From contig JABGQS010000008.1 of the NCBI GenBank assembly GCA_018648645.1, positions 1 through 64,000 on the forward strand: a stretch of DNA of 64,000 nt. The letters run 5' to 3'. The notes beneath the pieces are model-generated. The model searched no databases. It worked only from the letters and a program-made list of their open reading frames with translations, and had not been told where the DNA came from. The stretch comes from Clostridia bacterium. Lineage in GTDB: Bacteria > Bacillota > Clostridia > Christensenellales > SZUA-584. Position numbers and translations under genes: made by a program. Positions 1 to 8,467 of this stretch are shown here, one piece after another; the stretch's first letter is position 1; each line of letters begins with the position of its first letter.

Positions 1-126
1 CCGACTGAGCGCTATAGCGACGGCGTACTGCTTTACAACCCGGGCAGCTTATACGATATGAACCCAACCTACGGCATTATCACAATCGACAAAGGCAGTG
101 TAAAAATCAAAACATACTCCATATAA
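1..126 (+). CDS. Metallophosphoesterase (YfcE/MJ0936 type), C-terminal fragment
   Basis: Only the last 41 codons lie in the window, ending at a TAA at 124-126. The fragment contains an Asn-Pro-Gly-Ser turn followed by an Arg/Tyr-poor strand pair (YGIITID, VKIKTYSI). That is how YfcE/MJ0936-type phosphodiesterases end, where NPGS follows the last metal-binding GHTH motif. The metal ligands themselves lie upstream of the window, so the family call rests on the tail alone. The next gene starts 48 bases downstream on the same strand, so the two could be cotranscribed. Confidence 0.55.
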   Translation, partial: PTERYSDGVLLYNPGSLYDMNPTYGIITIDKGSVKIKTYSI

Positions 127-174
127 TGTGGTTATCAAAACATGCAACGCAAATAACAAAGCGAGGTACCGGTA

Positions 175-1224
175 TTGACAGAAAACCCAAACAGCTTCCA
201 GTTAGTAAGCAAGGATAGAAGAAAACTAAAACATGAAATGAGCAGAAATATACTGGTAATTGGAATGGTAGCAATCGCAGTCGGTATTATTCTGGCGTTA
301 GTGATGCGTTCCCCGTTACATTCCATATTGTCATATGCGGGCGGATTCGTTTGCATTCTTGTAACGTTTATCTTTCGTTTCAAAAGCAAGACCCTGCTGC
401 AAAAAGGTATACTGATTACAGTCATATATTTTGCATTCATATATATACCGATTGACTGGTATTTATTCGGAGGTATTCTTGGAAGCACTCCTTATGTATC
501 ACTCATGGTTGTGGTGGTCATGGCGACTGTTTTTTCGAAGAAAAAGCAAAAAATATTAATTCCTGCATATTTTGTATTGATACTGGCGCTGGCCGCGCAC
601 TCTATTGCTGACGAGATATACAGCAACAGCTCTGCGCGCATTTCCGAAATAATTATAACATTGGTAGCTTACTTTGCACTTATCGTATTTATGTTGTTTA
701 TGCGCAGGACTATGCTTGGGAGTTTGGAAAAACGCTATAGAAAAACCTTTGACGACTCAATCAAGGACAAGCTTACGGGCACGCTCAACAGGCGTGCGCT
801 CGATGATGTTCTGGACATCGCGGAATCTAAGTATCAGTCAAAGAAAGTTGACTATACCGTCGTAATGATTGATGTTGACATGCTAAAAGAACTTAACGAC
901 AAACTCGGTCATGCCTCGGGAGATTTGCTGCTCAAGCGTTTGGCAAACTGTATCGAGCAAAGTGTTCGAGCGGTTGATTATGTGCTGAGATACGGGGGAG
1001 ACGAGTTTCTCATACTGCTGCAAAACATTCCAAAAGTAAAGGTGAAAACGGTATTTAACAGAATTGAAGGTTTTTTGCACGATGAATATCTCGCACACGA
1101 TGACTTTCAAGTCTCTTTTAGCCGCGGCTTCGCCCAAAGAAAAGAATGCGATTCGCAGAAAGACATCGTCGAAACCGCCGATAAGCGCATGTACGAGTAT
1201 AAATACAGTCATCGAGACGACTAG
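175..1224 (+). CDS. Membrane diguanylate cyclase (GGDEF)
   Basis: The 349-residue protein starts with about six hydrophobic helices (residues ~24-185), forming a small membrane sensor of no recognised type. A GGDEF domain follows from about residue 200. The active-site motif is intact (YGGDEF), and RAVD lies five residues before it, which fits a product-inhibition I-site (RxxD). The protein should make cyclic di-GMP at the membrane in response to an unknown signal. I chose the TTG at 175 because GAGG lies about 8 bases upstream; ATGs at 233 or 238 are alternatives. A hairpin terminator follows. Confidence 0.85.
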   Translation: MTENPNSFQLVSKDRRKLKHEMSRNILVIGMVAIAVGIILALVMRSPLHSILSYAGGFVCILVTFIFRFKSKTLLQKGILITVIYFAFIYIPIDWYLFGGILGSTPYVSLMVVVVMATVFSKKKQKILIPAYFVLILALAAHSIADEIYSNSSARISEIIITLVAYFALIVFMLFMRRTMLGSLEKRYRKTFDDSIKDKLTGTLNRRALDDVLDIAESKYQSKKVDYTVVMIDVDMLKELNDKLGHASGDLLLKRLANCIEQSVRAVDYVLRYGGDEFLILLQNIPKVKVKTVFNRIEGFLHDEYLAHDDFQVSFSRGFAQRKECDSQKDIVETADKRMYEYKYSHRDD

Positions 1225-1249
1225 CGCAAAACATTCGATATACGAAAAT

Positions 1250-1281
1250 CCGGCACGAACAGCAGTGTGCCGGTTTTTTTT
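1250..1281 (+). terminator. Rho-independent terminator after the GGDEF gene
   Basis: A perfect 7-bp stem CCGGCAC (1250-1256) / GTGCCGG (1267-1273) has a 10-base loop and is followed by eight T. It lies between two convergent genes. Confidence 0.85.
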
Positions 1282-1286
1282 ATCCC

Positions 1287-2066
1287 CTATCGTTTGTTCT
1301 TATAAAAAACAAAGAACAACCTTGTAAATGGGAATAGCACTTTCCCATCCTGCTGAACTTCGTAGTGCTTCTTCATCCTATGCAAAACGAGGTTTTCAAA
1401 ATCAGCTATGTCTTGTCTGTTACCGAGCGCATCGTGATAAGGTCGCATGCCTGCCGACCGATACCACTCAATGATGTGCTCTCTGCTATCCATAACGTGA
1501 TAATATTTGGTCTCCCACAACAAACAGTCGCTGCTTAGGGTTGAGCAAATGTCATAATAATACCCCATATCCTGCATGCAGAAAGGGGAGAGGTGTGCAA
1601 GCTTATCTGCCCACCTTATGTCCATGGCAGCCTGCTCTATCGCAACTGTAATACCCATGTACCGAGTGTCCGGTATCTGCACGGCGAGAGCGCCTTGCTC
1701 ATTTAGCATACTATAGAGCCTTGGTATCAATTGGTCATGATTGGGCATCCACTGAATTGCTGCGTTCGAGAAAACTATATCGAACTTGCCTAATCTTTTT
1801 AAGTCTTTGTTCGCATCAGCAAGCTCAAATTGGCAATCAGGCAGCCTTTGCTTTGCCTGCTCCAGCATGTTAGGCGATTTATCTATCCCCACGATTTTAG
1901 CATCGCTCCACTTGTGCGCCAACTGTTCGGTGCTGTTGCCGGGGCCGCAGCCCACATCAAGAATCGATCTAACGCCTTTATGTTCAATATTACTCATTAG
2001 GTCTTTTGCGGGTAATGTTCTTTGCTCTTCAAATTTTCTATACAGATCAGCATTCCAATCCTTCAT
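1287..2066 (-). CDS. Class I SAM methyltransferase, trans-aconitate 2-methyltransferase-like
   Basis: The 259-residue protein has the SAM-binding motif I LDVGCGPGNST near residue 36 and the acidic motif II GIDKSP. The FSNAAIQWMPNH stretch is typical of Tam-type trans-aconitate methyltransferases, which methylate trans-aconitate to relieve aconitase inhibition. Length and C-terminal features (EWYRSAGMRPY) agree with that family. An AAGGAG-type ribosome site precedes the ATG. The gene is divergent from a LysR regulator and shares a 112-base control region with it, so LysR control is likely. The exact substrate is not provable from sequence. Confidence 0.8.
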   Translation of the reverse strand: MKDWNADLYRKFEEQRTLPAKDLMSNIEHKGVRSILDVGCGPGNSTEQLAHKWSDAKIVGIDKSPNMLEQAKQRLPDCQFELADANKDLKRLGKFDIVFSNAAIQWMPNHDQLIPRLYSMLNEQGALAVQIPDTRYMGITVAIEQAAMDIRWADKLAHLSPFCMQDMGYYYDICSTLSSDCLLWETKYYHVMDSREHIIEWYRSAGMRPYHDALGNRQDIADFENLVLHRMKKHYEVQQDGKVLFPFTRLFFVFYKNKR

Positions 2067-2104
2067 AATGACACACTCCTTACAGATACTTATTTACACT
2101 AGCC

Positions 2105-2119
2105 ATACAAGTATTGTAT
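2105..2119. promoter_or_regulatory. LysR-type operator between divergent genes
   Basis: ATACAA-GTA-TTGTAT is a perfect dyad (ATAC-N7-GTAT, with the T-N11-A layout of LysR boxes). It sits midway between the methyltransferase and the LysR gene. A direct repeat AGCCATA flanks it. Binding by the neighbouring LysR protein is inferred. Confidence 0.55.
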
Positions 2120-2178
2120 ACTGCAAGTAGCCATAAATATAATACGTAAAAATAATATGAATCATAACTGGGGGTTAT

Positions 2179-3051
2179 ATGAATATTAATACAGAACTCT
2201 ATAAAACATTCTACTCAGTGGCGAATTATAAAAGCATCTCAAAAGCTGCAAAAGCGATGTTTGTCAGCCAACCGGCTGTAACAAAGGCAATTCAAAAGCT
2301 CGAAAACCAGACCAATTGCACGCTTTTTATCAGAAATTCAAAAGGAGTAAGTCTAACTTTTGAAGGGCAGCTTCTATTTGCGAGTGTACAGAAAGCATTT
2401 GTTCATTTGCAAAACGCAGAAAGGACAATAGAAAACCTCGCGAACAACGAAATCGGATGCATTAAAATTGGAGTCAGCAATACACTGTGCAAATACTATT
2501 TTCTACCGCATCTCGAGAAATTCCATAAAACATATCCTCATATTAGCATTCAAATAGTAAATGTTCCTTCACCCACAACACTTGCATTGATTGGTAAGGG
2601 TGATATTGATTTTGGTATTGTCAGCTTTGGAGAACATAGTAGTCGGTTTAACTATATACGCTTAATGAATATTCATGATGTTTTTGTGTCATCAAAAGAG
2701 GTGAAATCAACAACATTGCCGATAGAAAAGCTTCGGGATTATCCGGTCATGATGCTTGAGAAAGGCAATCAAACCAGGATTCTTGTTGACAAATTTCTAT
2801 CAAACCATGGAGTTGTGATAGAGCCCGAAATCGAGATTGGCAGCATGGACTTTCTGATCGAGTTTGCAAAAATCGGGATTGGTGTTGCATGCGTGATTAA
2901 AGAGTTTGTCGAGCAGGAGCTTTGCAAAGGAGAGCTTTTTCAATTACCACTCTCAGCAGCGCCGCCACCAAGAGAGATGGGCTTAGTAACAAACAGAAAA
3001 ATTGCCTTGAGCCACGCGGCGAAAAACTTTGTAGACATGCTATTAACTTAG
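2179..3051 (+). CDS. LysR family transcriptional regulator
   Basis: The 290-residue protein has the LysR winged helix at residues 1-60 (AAKAMFVSQPAVTKAIQKLE). An effector-binding domain of the periplasmic-binding-protein type follows from about residue 90. GGGGG precedes the ATG. It is divergent from the Tam-like methyltransferase, the classic arrangement in which a LysR protein controls its divergent neighbour and itself. The effector is unknown. Local AT content is higher than in the downstream iron-sulfur operon. Confidence 0.88.
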   Translation: MNINTELYKTFYSVANYKSISKAAKAMFVSQPAVTKAIQKLENQTNCTLFIRNSKGVSLTFEGQLLFASVQKAFVHLQNAERTIENLANNEIGCIKIGVSNTLCKYYFLPHLEKFHKTYPHISIQIVNVPSPTTLALIGKGDIDFGIVSFGEHSSRFNYIRLMNIHDVFVSSKEVKSTTLPIEKLRDYPVMMLEKGNQTRILVDKFLSNHGVVIEPEIEIGSMDFLIEFAKIGIGVACVIKEFVEQELCKGELFQLPLSAAPPPREMGLVTNRKIALSHAAKNFVDMLLT

Positions 3052-3110
3052 TAAAACCTTCAAATTTGTAAGCAGCATAAAACAACCGCAATCTTGCTTG
3101 CAATTTAATC

Positions 3111-3149
3111 TTGACAAAATCGGTCGGGTATAATATCATAATCTCGACC
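3111..3149 (+). promoter_or_regulatory. Promoter and operator of the rrf2-nifSU operon
   Basis: TTGACA (3111-3116) is spaced 17 bases from TATCAT (3134-3139). An overlapping TATAAT at 3129 is too close to the -35 to be used with it. An imperfect inverted repeat, GGTCGGG (3122-3128) / CTCGACC (3143-3149), brackets the -10 region. That is a plausible autoregulatory site for the Rrf2 protein encoded just downstream. Confidence 0.6.
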
Positions 3150-3192
3150 AAAATACTAGGATTTGAGTATTCGTGTAAGGAGTCACATCCCA

Positions 3193-3645
3193 TTGATTAT
3201 TTCTACAAAAGGAAGATACGGGCTAAGGGCCGTGTTCGAGCTTGCCAAAGCGCATGGTCAGGGCACGATGAGCATCAAGAGCATTGCAGAGATGCAGGAC
3301 CTTTCCGAGCAGTATTTAGAGCAGATATTCTCGAAGCTAAAAGGTGCGGGGCTGCTTGTCAGCACCAGAGGCGCAGGCGGCGGATACAAGCTCGCATTCG
3401 ACCCTAAGGACATAGCAGTCGGCAAGGTGTTGACCGTGCTTGAAGGGGAGCTCGCGCCGGCAGAATGCGTTGGTGACGATGCTGCGCAGTGCGATAACGT
3501 TGCGCTTTGCACAACCCACGTCATTTGGCAGCGCATATACGACGGTTTCAACGACGTAATCTATTCAATAACGCTCGCCGACATGGTGGACGACTATCAA
3601 AAAATGCTCAGCAGCAAACCACAAGCAAAGGACGTGAGGTGCTAA
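3193..3645 (+). CDS. Rrf2 family iron-sulfur-sensing regulator (IscR-like)
   Basis: The 150-residue protein begins with the canonical Rrf2 start IISTKGRYGLRAV, which decides for the TTG at 3193; AAGGAG lies at 3177-3182. A winged helix covers residues 1-65 (LSEQYLEQIFSKLKGAGLL, then a Gly-rich wing). Three cysteines in the pattern C-x7-C-x5-C near residues 92-106 match the iron-sulfur ligands of IscR. It is immediately upstream of nifS and nifU, so it most likely represses this operon when its cluster is loaded. The spacing of the first two cysteines (x7 rather than x5) differs from E. coli IscR. Confidence 0.87.
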   Translation: MIISTKGRYGLRAVFELAKAHGQGTMSIKSIAEMQDLSEQYLEQIFSKLKGAGLLVSTRGAGGGYKLAFDPKDIAVGKVLTVLEGELAPAECVGDDAAQCDNVALCTTHVIWQRIYDGFNDVIYSITLADMVDDYQKMLSSKPQAKDVRC

Positions 3646-3647
3646 AC

Positions 3648-4814
3648 ATGGGAATATATTTGGATCATTCAGCAACAACATACGTGGACAAAAAGGTGCT
3701 TGCCAAAATGACGCAGTGCTATAGCGAAACGTTTGGAAATACATCCAGCCAGCACTCATATGGCAGGGACGCAGAAAAGGGCGTCGGCGCAGCGCGGGCG
3801 CAGGTCGCAGACGCTATCGGTGCTTCGCCCGGCGAAATCTACTTCACTTCCGGCGGTACAGAAAGTGACAACTGGGCGATCAAAGGTGTTGCAAAGTTCG
3901 CGAGAAAAGGGCACATCATCACAACCGGCATAGAGCACCGTGCGGTTCTGGACACGTGCAAATACCTTGAAGCCAAAGGCTTTAGCATAACGTATCTGCC
4001 GGTAGACGCGTTTGGCGCAGTTCGCGCAGATGACGTAGAAAAAGCGCTTCAGGACGACACAATACTCATCAGCATCATGTTCGCCAACAACGAAGTCGGC
4101 ACAATCAACCCAATGGCGCAAATAGGGCAGATCGCGAAAAAACACGGCGTGCTGTTTCACACAGACGCAGTTCAGGCTGTTGGGCACGTGCCTATAGACG
4201 TTAGCGCTATCGGTATCGATTTGCTATCGCTCTCCGCGCACAAGTTCTACGGACCCAAGGGCGTTGGCGCACTTTACATCAAGAACGGCACAAACATCGA
4301 GAAAATTATTCACGGCGGTTCGCACGAGAAGGGTATGCGCGCAGGCACGCTAAACAGCCCGGGTATCGTCGGACTCGGCGCTGCGATATCGCTCGCAACC
4401 GAAGTCATGGACAATGAGTTTGTGAAAGAAGCCGCGCTCGCAAAGCGGCTCAAAGACGCACTTTTACAGCTTCCAAAAGCAAAATACAACGGACACCCTG
4501 ACGATAGGCTTCCCGGAAACGTAAACATCTCGTTCGACGGCATAGAGGCAGAGGCTTTGATGCTGCACCTAGACCTAGAGGGCATCGCTGTGTCTACAGG
4601 CTCTGCATGCAGTTCGGGTTCAACCAACCCGTCATACGTATTGAAAGAGATGGGTTGCACCATAGAGCAGGCAAGGGCGGCAGTCCGCTTTACGATAGGT
4701 CGGTGCAACACCACGAAAGACATCGACACAGCAGCTAAAAAAACAAAGAGCATAGTGGAAAAGCTCCGAGCGCTCTCACCACTCTTTGCAGATAAAGGAG
4801 AAAAAAATGTATAA
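3648..4814 (+). CDS. nifS: Cysteine desulfurase NifS/IscS type
   Basis: The 388-residue PLP enzyme removes sulfur from cysteine for iron-sulfur cluster assembly. Visible features are the N-terminal YLDHSATT, the cofactor-stacking His97 (GIEHRAV), the PLP lysine K199 in SLSAHKFYGPKG, and the active-site loop cysteine C321 in STGSACSSGS. The ATG at 3648 begins the conserved N-terminus and lies 2 bases after the rrf2 stop. Its 3' end overlaps nifU by 8 bases, so the two are probably translationally coupled. Confidence 0.95.
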   Translation: MGIYLDHSATTYVDKKVLAKMTQCYSETFGNTSSQHSYGRDAEKGVGAARAQVADAIGASPGEIYFTSGGTESDNWAIKGVAKFARKGHIITTGIEHRAVLDTCKYLEAKGFSITYLPVDAFGAVRADDVEKALQDDTILISIMFANNEVGTINPMAQIGQIAKKHGVLFHTDAVQAVGHVPIDVSAIGIDLLSLSAHKFYGPKGVGALYIKNGTNIEKIIHGGSHEKGMRAGTLNSPGIVGLGAAISLATEVMDNEFVKEAALAKRLKDALLQLPKAKYNGHPDDRLPGNVNISFDGIEAEALMLHLDLEGIAVSTGSACSSGSTNPSYVLKEMGCTIEQARAAVRFTIGRCNTTKDIDTAAKKTKSIVEKLRALSPLFADKGEKNV

Positions 4815-5169
4815 CGAAAAGGTTCTACAGCACTTCAAAGACCCGCACAATGTCGGCACGATGGAAAACCCGGACGGTTACGGTGAGGTCGGCAGCAGCG
4901 AATGCGGGGACACCATGAAGATGTATATCAAAGTGGACGACAACAAAATCACTGACATCAAATACCAAACATACGGGTGCTGCGCGGCAATCGCTTCGTC
5001 CAGCATCGCGACTGACATGGCACTCGGCAAAACCATTGAGGAAGCTCAGGCAATGTCCAAGATGGATATCGTGCAGGAGCTCGGCGGTTTGCCCGAAAAG
5101 AAAATCCACTGCTCGCTTTTGGCAGAAGACGCGCTAAAGGAAGCGATTAAAGACTACAAATCAAAATAA
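4807..5169 (+). CDS. nifU: Iron-sulfur scaffold NifU/IscU
   Basis: The 120-residue scaffold protein receives sulfur from NifS and assembles the cluster. The three ligand cysteines are present in SSECGD, TYGCCAA and KIHCSLLAEDAL, as in the NifU N-terminal / IscU family. The Asp after the first Cys is the residue that tunes cluster release. AAGGAG at 4795-4800 is ideally placed for the ATG at 4807, inside the end of nifS. In related genomes this pair is often followed by mnmA, but here it is followed by a terminator. Confidence 0.95.
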   Translation: MYNEKVLQHFKDPHNVGTMENPDGYGEVGSSECGDTMKMYIKVDDNKITDIKYQTYGCCAAIASSSIATDMALGKTIEEAQAMSKMDIVQELGGLPEKKIHCSLLAEDALKEAIKDYKSK

Positions 5170-5197
5170 ACTTCTTTCATTTAGAGGAGATATAACC

Positions 5198-5218
5198 ATG
5201 CAAAACGGGTGCTTTTGA
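5198..5218 (+). other. Possible six-residue micro-ORF behind a strong ribosome site
   Basis: GAGGAG precedes an ATG that encodes MQNGCF and then TGA, within the leader of the downstream terminator. It could be a remnant of a lost third operon gene or a translated control peptide. Nothing further supports it. Confidence 0.2.
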
Positions 5219-5256
5219 CCCATACCGGAATGAAAACACGTTAAGCAGAGATAAAG

Positions 5257-5277
5257 GCGGCAATATGCCGCTTTTTT
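5257..5277 (+). terminator. Terminator of the rrf2-nifSU operon
   Basis: A 6-bp stem GCGGCA / TGCCGC with a 3-base loop is followed by six T. Confidence 0.85.
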
Positions 5278-5300
5278 AATACAGATTGAACCGATTCTGC

Positions 5301-5329
5301 TTGAAAACAATGACATAAAAATGTATAAT
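5301..5329 (+). promoter_or_regulatory. Promoter of the 7TM-GGDEF gene
   Basis: TTGAAA (5301-5306) and TATAAT (5324-5329) are spaced by 17 bases. This argues that translation starts downstream at 5357. Confidence 0.75.
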
Positions 5330-5356
5330 GTAACAAATATTCATTTACGAGGTTTT

Positions 5357-6916
5357 ATGGAAACGTATTTCTTGCTCGGTATACTATTATTTGTTTTAGC
5401 TACAGTAACGCTAATATCAGGCATTTACCTGTACAGAATCAAGCTGTCTTCCGGCACCAAGGAGCTTGCGATTCTTTGTTTTGCCGTCACACTATACTGC
5501 GTCGGATTTGCGCTCGAACTCGCAAGCACCAATTTCGATCTAAAGGTAATATTTAATACAATCAAATATATAGCGGTCCCGTTCTTTGCCCCGCTGTGGC
5601 TGGTTTTCATACGCGGGCTTTTCAAAAGAAAAACAAAAAGCATACTGCGCTGCAACATACTCATCTTTTTCTTGCCGGTGGTCAGCCTCGTAATGCGCTT
5701 GACAAATGACTTTCATGGGCTGTACTATACAGGCGTCACAGTTGGAGGGCATCCTTCGTTTCAGCTCTTGAGTTTTGAATCAGGTCCGTGGGTAGCTGTA
5801 TTTGGTGCATATACCGGCATCATTTTTACTGCCATCATGGTGCTTATAGTAATCGAGATTATTCGCAACAAGAAAAACCGCCGTCACGCCGGCATCATGC
5901 TCGGGTCAATATTGGTGCTGATGGCTTTCGGAGCGCTTGCGATCATCGACACCTTCGAGTTCGTCGTAATGCTGTTGCCCTTCATACTCCCTGTGGCTGT
6001 GGTGTTCATCTTTCTCCTGCTCTACAAATTCAATCTGTTCAACATTGTCCCATTGTCTCACACCAAGGTTTTCGAGTGGTCCGAAAACGGCATACTCGTG
6101 CTCGACAACGACTTGCGTTTAACCGACTACAACAGCGCAATGCAGCAGATTTTTCCGCAGATTTCGCACACTTCATACGGCACAAAGCTGGATGCGTTTA
6201 TTGACGAAAGCGACCATGTCGAAAATGCAATACTCAGCTCGAAAGAGTACACAATCAGCGTTCAGCAAGACAGCATGGCTATGCATTTTAGCATCACTGG
6301 TACAGTGATACTCGACAAAAAGCACGCAAAGACAGGCTACATGGTCACATTCTCAAACATCACAAAAATCGTCGATACGATGGACGAGCTGACATACCTT
6401 GCAAATACTGATTCCTTAACCGGGCTATTTACAAGGAGGACATTCACAGAGAACGCAGTGCGAGAGTTGAGCAGAGCGAAAAGGCACGGGCTGCCGCTTG
6501 CTTGTGTTATGCTCGACATCGACCATTTTAAGAACACTAACGATACATTTGGTCATATAGCCGGCGACGTTGTGCTCAAGGGCATCGCCAAGCTTTGTCG
6601 CAAAAGTTTGCGCGACATCGACTTGCTCGGACGCTTTGGCGGCGAAGAGTTCATAATACTGCTGCCCGAAACTGATATGAAGGGCGGCAAAATCGCGGCT
6701 GAGCGAATCAGAGAGATTGTGCAAAACCAAACCTTCACATTCGACGACAAAAAAATAAAGGCCAAAGTCAGCCTCGGCGTTGTCGGGACAGATAAAGTCA
6801 CCGATGAGGACCTTGATACCTTTATCAAAAATGCGGACAAAGCTATGTACGCCGCAAAAGCGGACGGACGAAACCGCGTTGCATCTTTGTCGGACATTCA
6901 GCAAGGCGCAAACTAA
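5357..6916 (+). CDS. Seven-TM sensor with PAS-like region and GGDEF domain
   Basis: The 519-residue protein has seven hydrophobic helices (residues ~1-225), as in the histidine-kinase N-terminal 7TM region. A PAS-like segment follows (~230-340; ENGILVLDNDLRLTDYN), then a GGDEF domain with the intact signature GGEEF. RDID lies five residues before it, as an I-site. It should synthesise cyclic di-GMP in response to a membrane or cytoplasmic signal. The ATG at 5357 has GAGG just upstream and lies 27 bases after the promoter -10. It is monocistronic, flanked by terminators. Confidence 0.9.
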   Translation: METYFLLGILLFVLATVTLISGIYLYRIKLSSGTKELAILCFAVTLYCVGFALELASTNFDLKVIFNTIKYIAVPFFAPLWLVFIRGLFKRKTKSILRCNILIFFLPVVSLVMRLTNDFHGLYYTGVTVGGHPSFQLLSFESGPWVAVFGAYTGIIFTAIMVLIVIEIIRNKKNRRHAGIMLGSILVLMAFGALAIIDTFEFVVMLLPFILPVAVVFIFLLLYKFNLFNIVPLSHTKVFEWSENGILVLDNDLRLTDYNSAMQQIFPQISHTSYGTKLDAFIDESDHVENAILSSKEYTISVQQDSMAMHFSITGTVILDKKHAKTGYMVTFSNITKIVDTMDELTYLANTDSLTGLFTRRTFTENAVRELSRAKRHGLPLACVMLDIDHFKNTNDTFGHIAGDVVLKGIAKLCRKSLRDIDLLGRFGGEEFIILLPETDMKGGKIAAERIREIVQNQTFTFDDKKIKAKVSLGVVGTDKVTDEDLDTFIKNADKAMYAAKADGRNRVASLSDIQQGAN

Positions 6917-6941
6917 GTCAAAACAATAAACCGTATAATAA

Positions 6942-6974
6942 AAGCCGACGTATATCGCCGGCTTTTATTTTGTA
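6942..6974. terminator. Bidirectional terminator between convergent genes
   Basis: AAGCCGACG / CGCCGGCTT (one mismatch) around a TATAT loop has T-rich tracts on both strands. It can serve both the GGDEF gene and dapL. Confidence 0.75.
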
Positions 6975-6988
6975 TTAGTATTCTACTA

Positions 6989-8206
6989 TTATAAAGTTAG
7001 CGCGCTCAGCCGCTCAACCGCTTTTATGGTATTCTCCTCAGTGTTAAACGCTGTCAGCCTGAAATACCCTTCGCCCGAGCTTCCAAAGCCCGCACCCGGC
7101 GTTCCTGCCACGTTCGCTTCATTCAGCAGCTTGTCAAAGAACTCCCAAGAGCCCATTCCGTCCGGCGTTTTCAGCCACACATAAGGCGAGTTCACACCGC
7201 CAAAGCACTCGATACCGATTTTCTTTAAACCGCTGGTGATTATTTTCGCATTGTTCAAATAATAGTCAATCGTTTCTTTTATCTGCTCTTTGCCCTGCTC
7301 GCTATAGCACGCAAGCGCGCCCTTCTGCGTAATATACGGCACACCGTTAAACTTGGTGCAGTGCCGCCTGTTCCACATATCGCGAATCGACTGCTTAGCG
7401 CCGCTACTGTCCACGCCGTAAAGCGCTTTCGGTACAACGGTATAAGCGCATCTCGTGCCGGTGAATCCGGCTGTTTTAGAGAAGCTGCGGAATTCTATTG
7501 CAACTTCGTCTGCGCCGTCAATCTCGTAAATACTGCGCGGAATATCATCCTCGCGTATAAAAGCTTCATACGCCGCGTCAAACAGTATAATCGCTCCGTT
7601 TTTCTTCGCGTAATTGACCCACGTTTTCAGCTCGTCCTTTGTAAGCACGGTGCCTGTCGGGTTGTTCGGATAACACAGATATATTAAGTCTACCGGCGTG
7701 CTTGGCAATGCCGGTTTAAAGTTATTCTCCGCTGTGCACGGCAAATACGTGATGTCGGTGTACGCCTTTGCGTCGCTGTCATACTCGCCCGAGCGCCCTG
7801 CCATAACGTTCGTGTCTACATACACAGGATAGACAGGGTCCTGCACCGCCACTTTGCACGTGCCAGAAAACAGCTCGCCGATGTTGCCGGTGTCGCACTT
7901 CGCCCCGTCGCTGACAAATATCTCGTCTGCGCCAATGCTCATGTTCGCATAATCGTTATCTGCAATCGCCTCGCGCAGCCACGCATAGCCTTGCTCCGGT
8001 CCATATCCATGCAGCCCTTGCGCGCTCGACATGTCGTCCACCGCGCTGTGCATCGCGTCGATTACCGCAGGCGGAAGAGGCCGTGTCACGTCACCGATAC
8101 CAAGTTTGATAACACCCTCGCCTTTGTGCGCAGCAATTCGCTTGCCTATCTCCGAAAATAAATAGCTTCCCTGCAGCCTTTGATAGTTCTCATTTACTAA
8201 AATCAT
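6989..8206 (-). CDS. dapL: LL-diaminopimelate aminotransferase
   Basis: The 405-residue aminotransferase of fold type I converts tetrahydrodipicolinate directly to LL-diaminopimelate for lysine and peptidoglycan. The N-terminus [19 protein letters not shown] and [10 protein letters not shown] are diagnostic of DapL. The PLP lysine is in [10 protein letters not shown], and CYPNNPTG binds the substrate carboxylate region. Length matches the family. The start at 8206 follows a GGAGAG ribosome site; an upstream in-frame ATG at 8242 lacks one. The product needs DapF epimerisation; see the unusual dapF-like gene at 20302. Confidence 0.95.
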   Translation of the reverse strand: MILVNENYQRLQGSYLFSEIGKRIAAHKGEGVIKLGIGDVTRPLPPAVIDAMHSAVDDMSSAQGLHGYGPEQGYAWLREAIADNDYANMSIGADEIFVSDGAKCDTGNIGELFSGTCKVAVQDPVYPVYVDTNVMAGRSGEYDSDAKAYTDITYLPCTAENNFKPALPSTPVDLIYLCYPNNPTGTVLTKDELKTWVNYAKKNGAIILFDAAYEAFIREDDIPRSIYEIDGADEVAIEFRSFSKTAGFTGTRCAYTVVPKALYGVDSSGAKQSIRDMWNRRHCTKFNGVPYITQKGALACYSEQGKEQIKETIDYYLNNAKIITSGLKKIGIECFGGVNSPYVWLKTPDGMGSWEFFDKLLNEANVAGTPGAGFGSSGEGYFRLTAFNTEENTIKAVERLSALTL

Positions 8207-8373
8207 AAGTCGTTTCTCTCCTGTAATATTTACTTGGACCAAATAGGTCTATTGATTAAGTTTGCAAGAATTATATTAACATATTACGCACCAAATTGCC
8301 ACACGTATTATGGGTACAAAGGGGTAAGCAGTGCCCAGTTTCTGCGGTTTTTGAACGCAAATCTGCGATTTTA

Positions 8374-8431
8374 ATATGCGTGTAAATTTACGCATATGAT
8401 TATTTGCTTTTTTTACGGCTTGTGGTAAAAT
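8374..8431 (+). promoter_or_regulatory. nadABC promoter with upstream dyad
   Basis: A promoter of form TTGCTT (8404-8409), 16 bases, TAAAAT (8426-8431) is preceded by a perfect inverted repeat ATATGCGT (8374-8381) / ACGCATAT (8390-8397). The dyad sits just upstream of the -35, where a repressor or activator of NAD synthesis could bind. No regulator gene for it is visible in the window. The rest of the 8207-8467 gap shows nothing recognisable. Confidence 0.5.
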
Positions 8432-8467
8432 GAATCAGAACTAAATAAAATCAACAAGGGGCGGACA

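Noticed and set aside
8207-8467. Lysine or other riboswitch upstream of dapL or nadA
   Set aside because: No conserved aptamer core was found by eye; only a short dyad and a promoter are visible.
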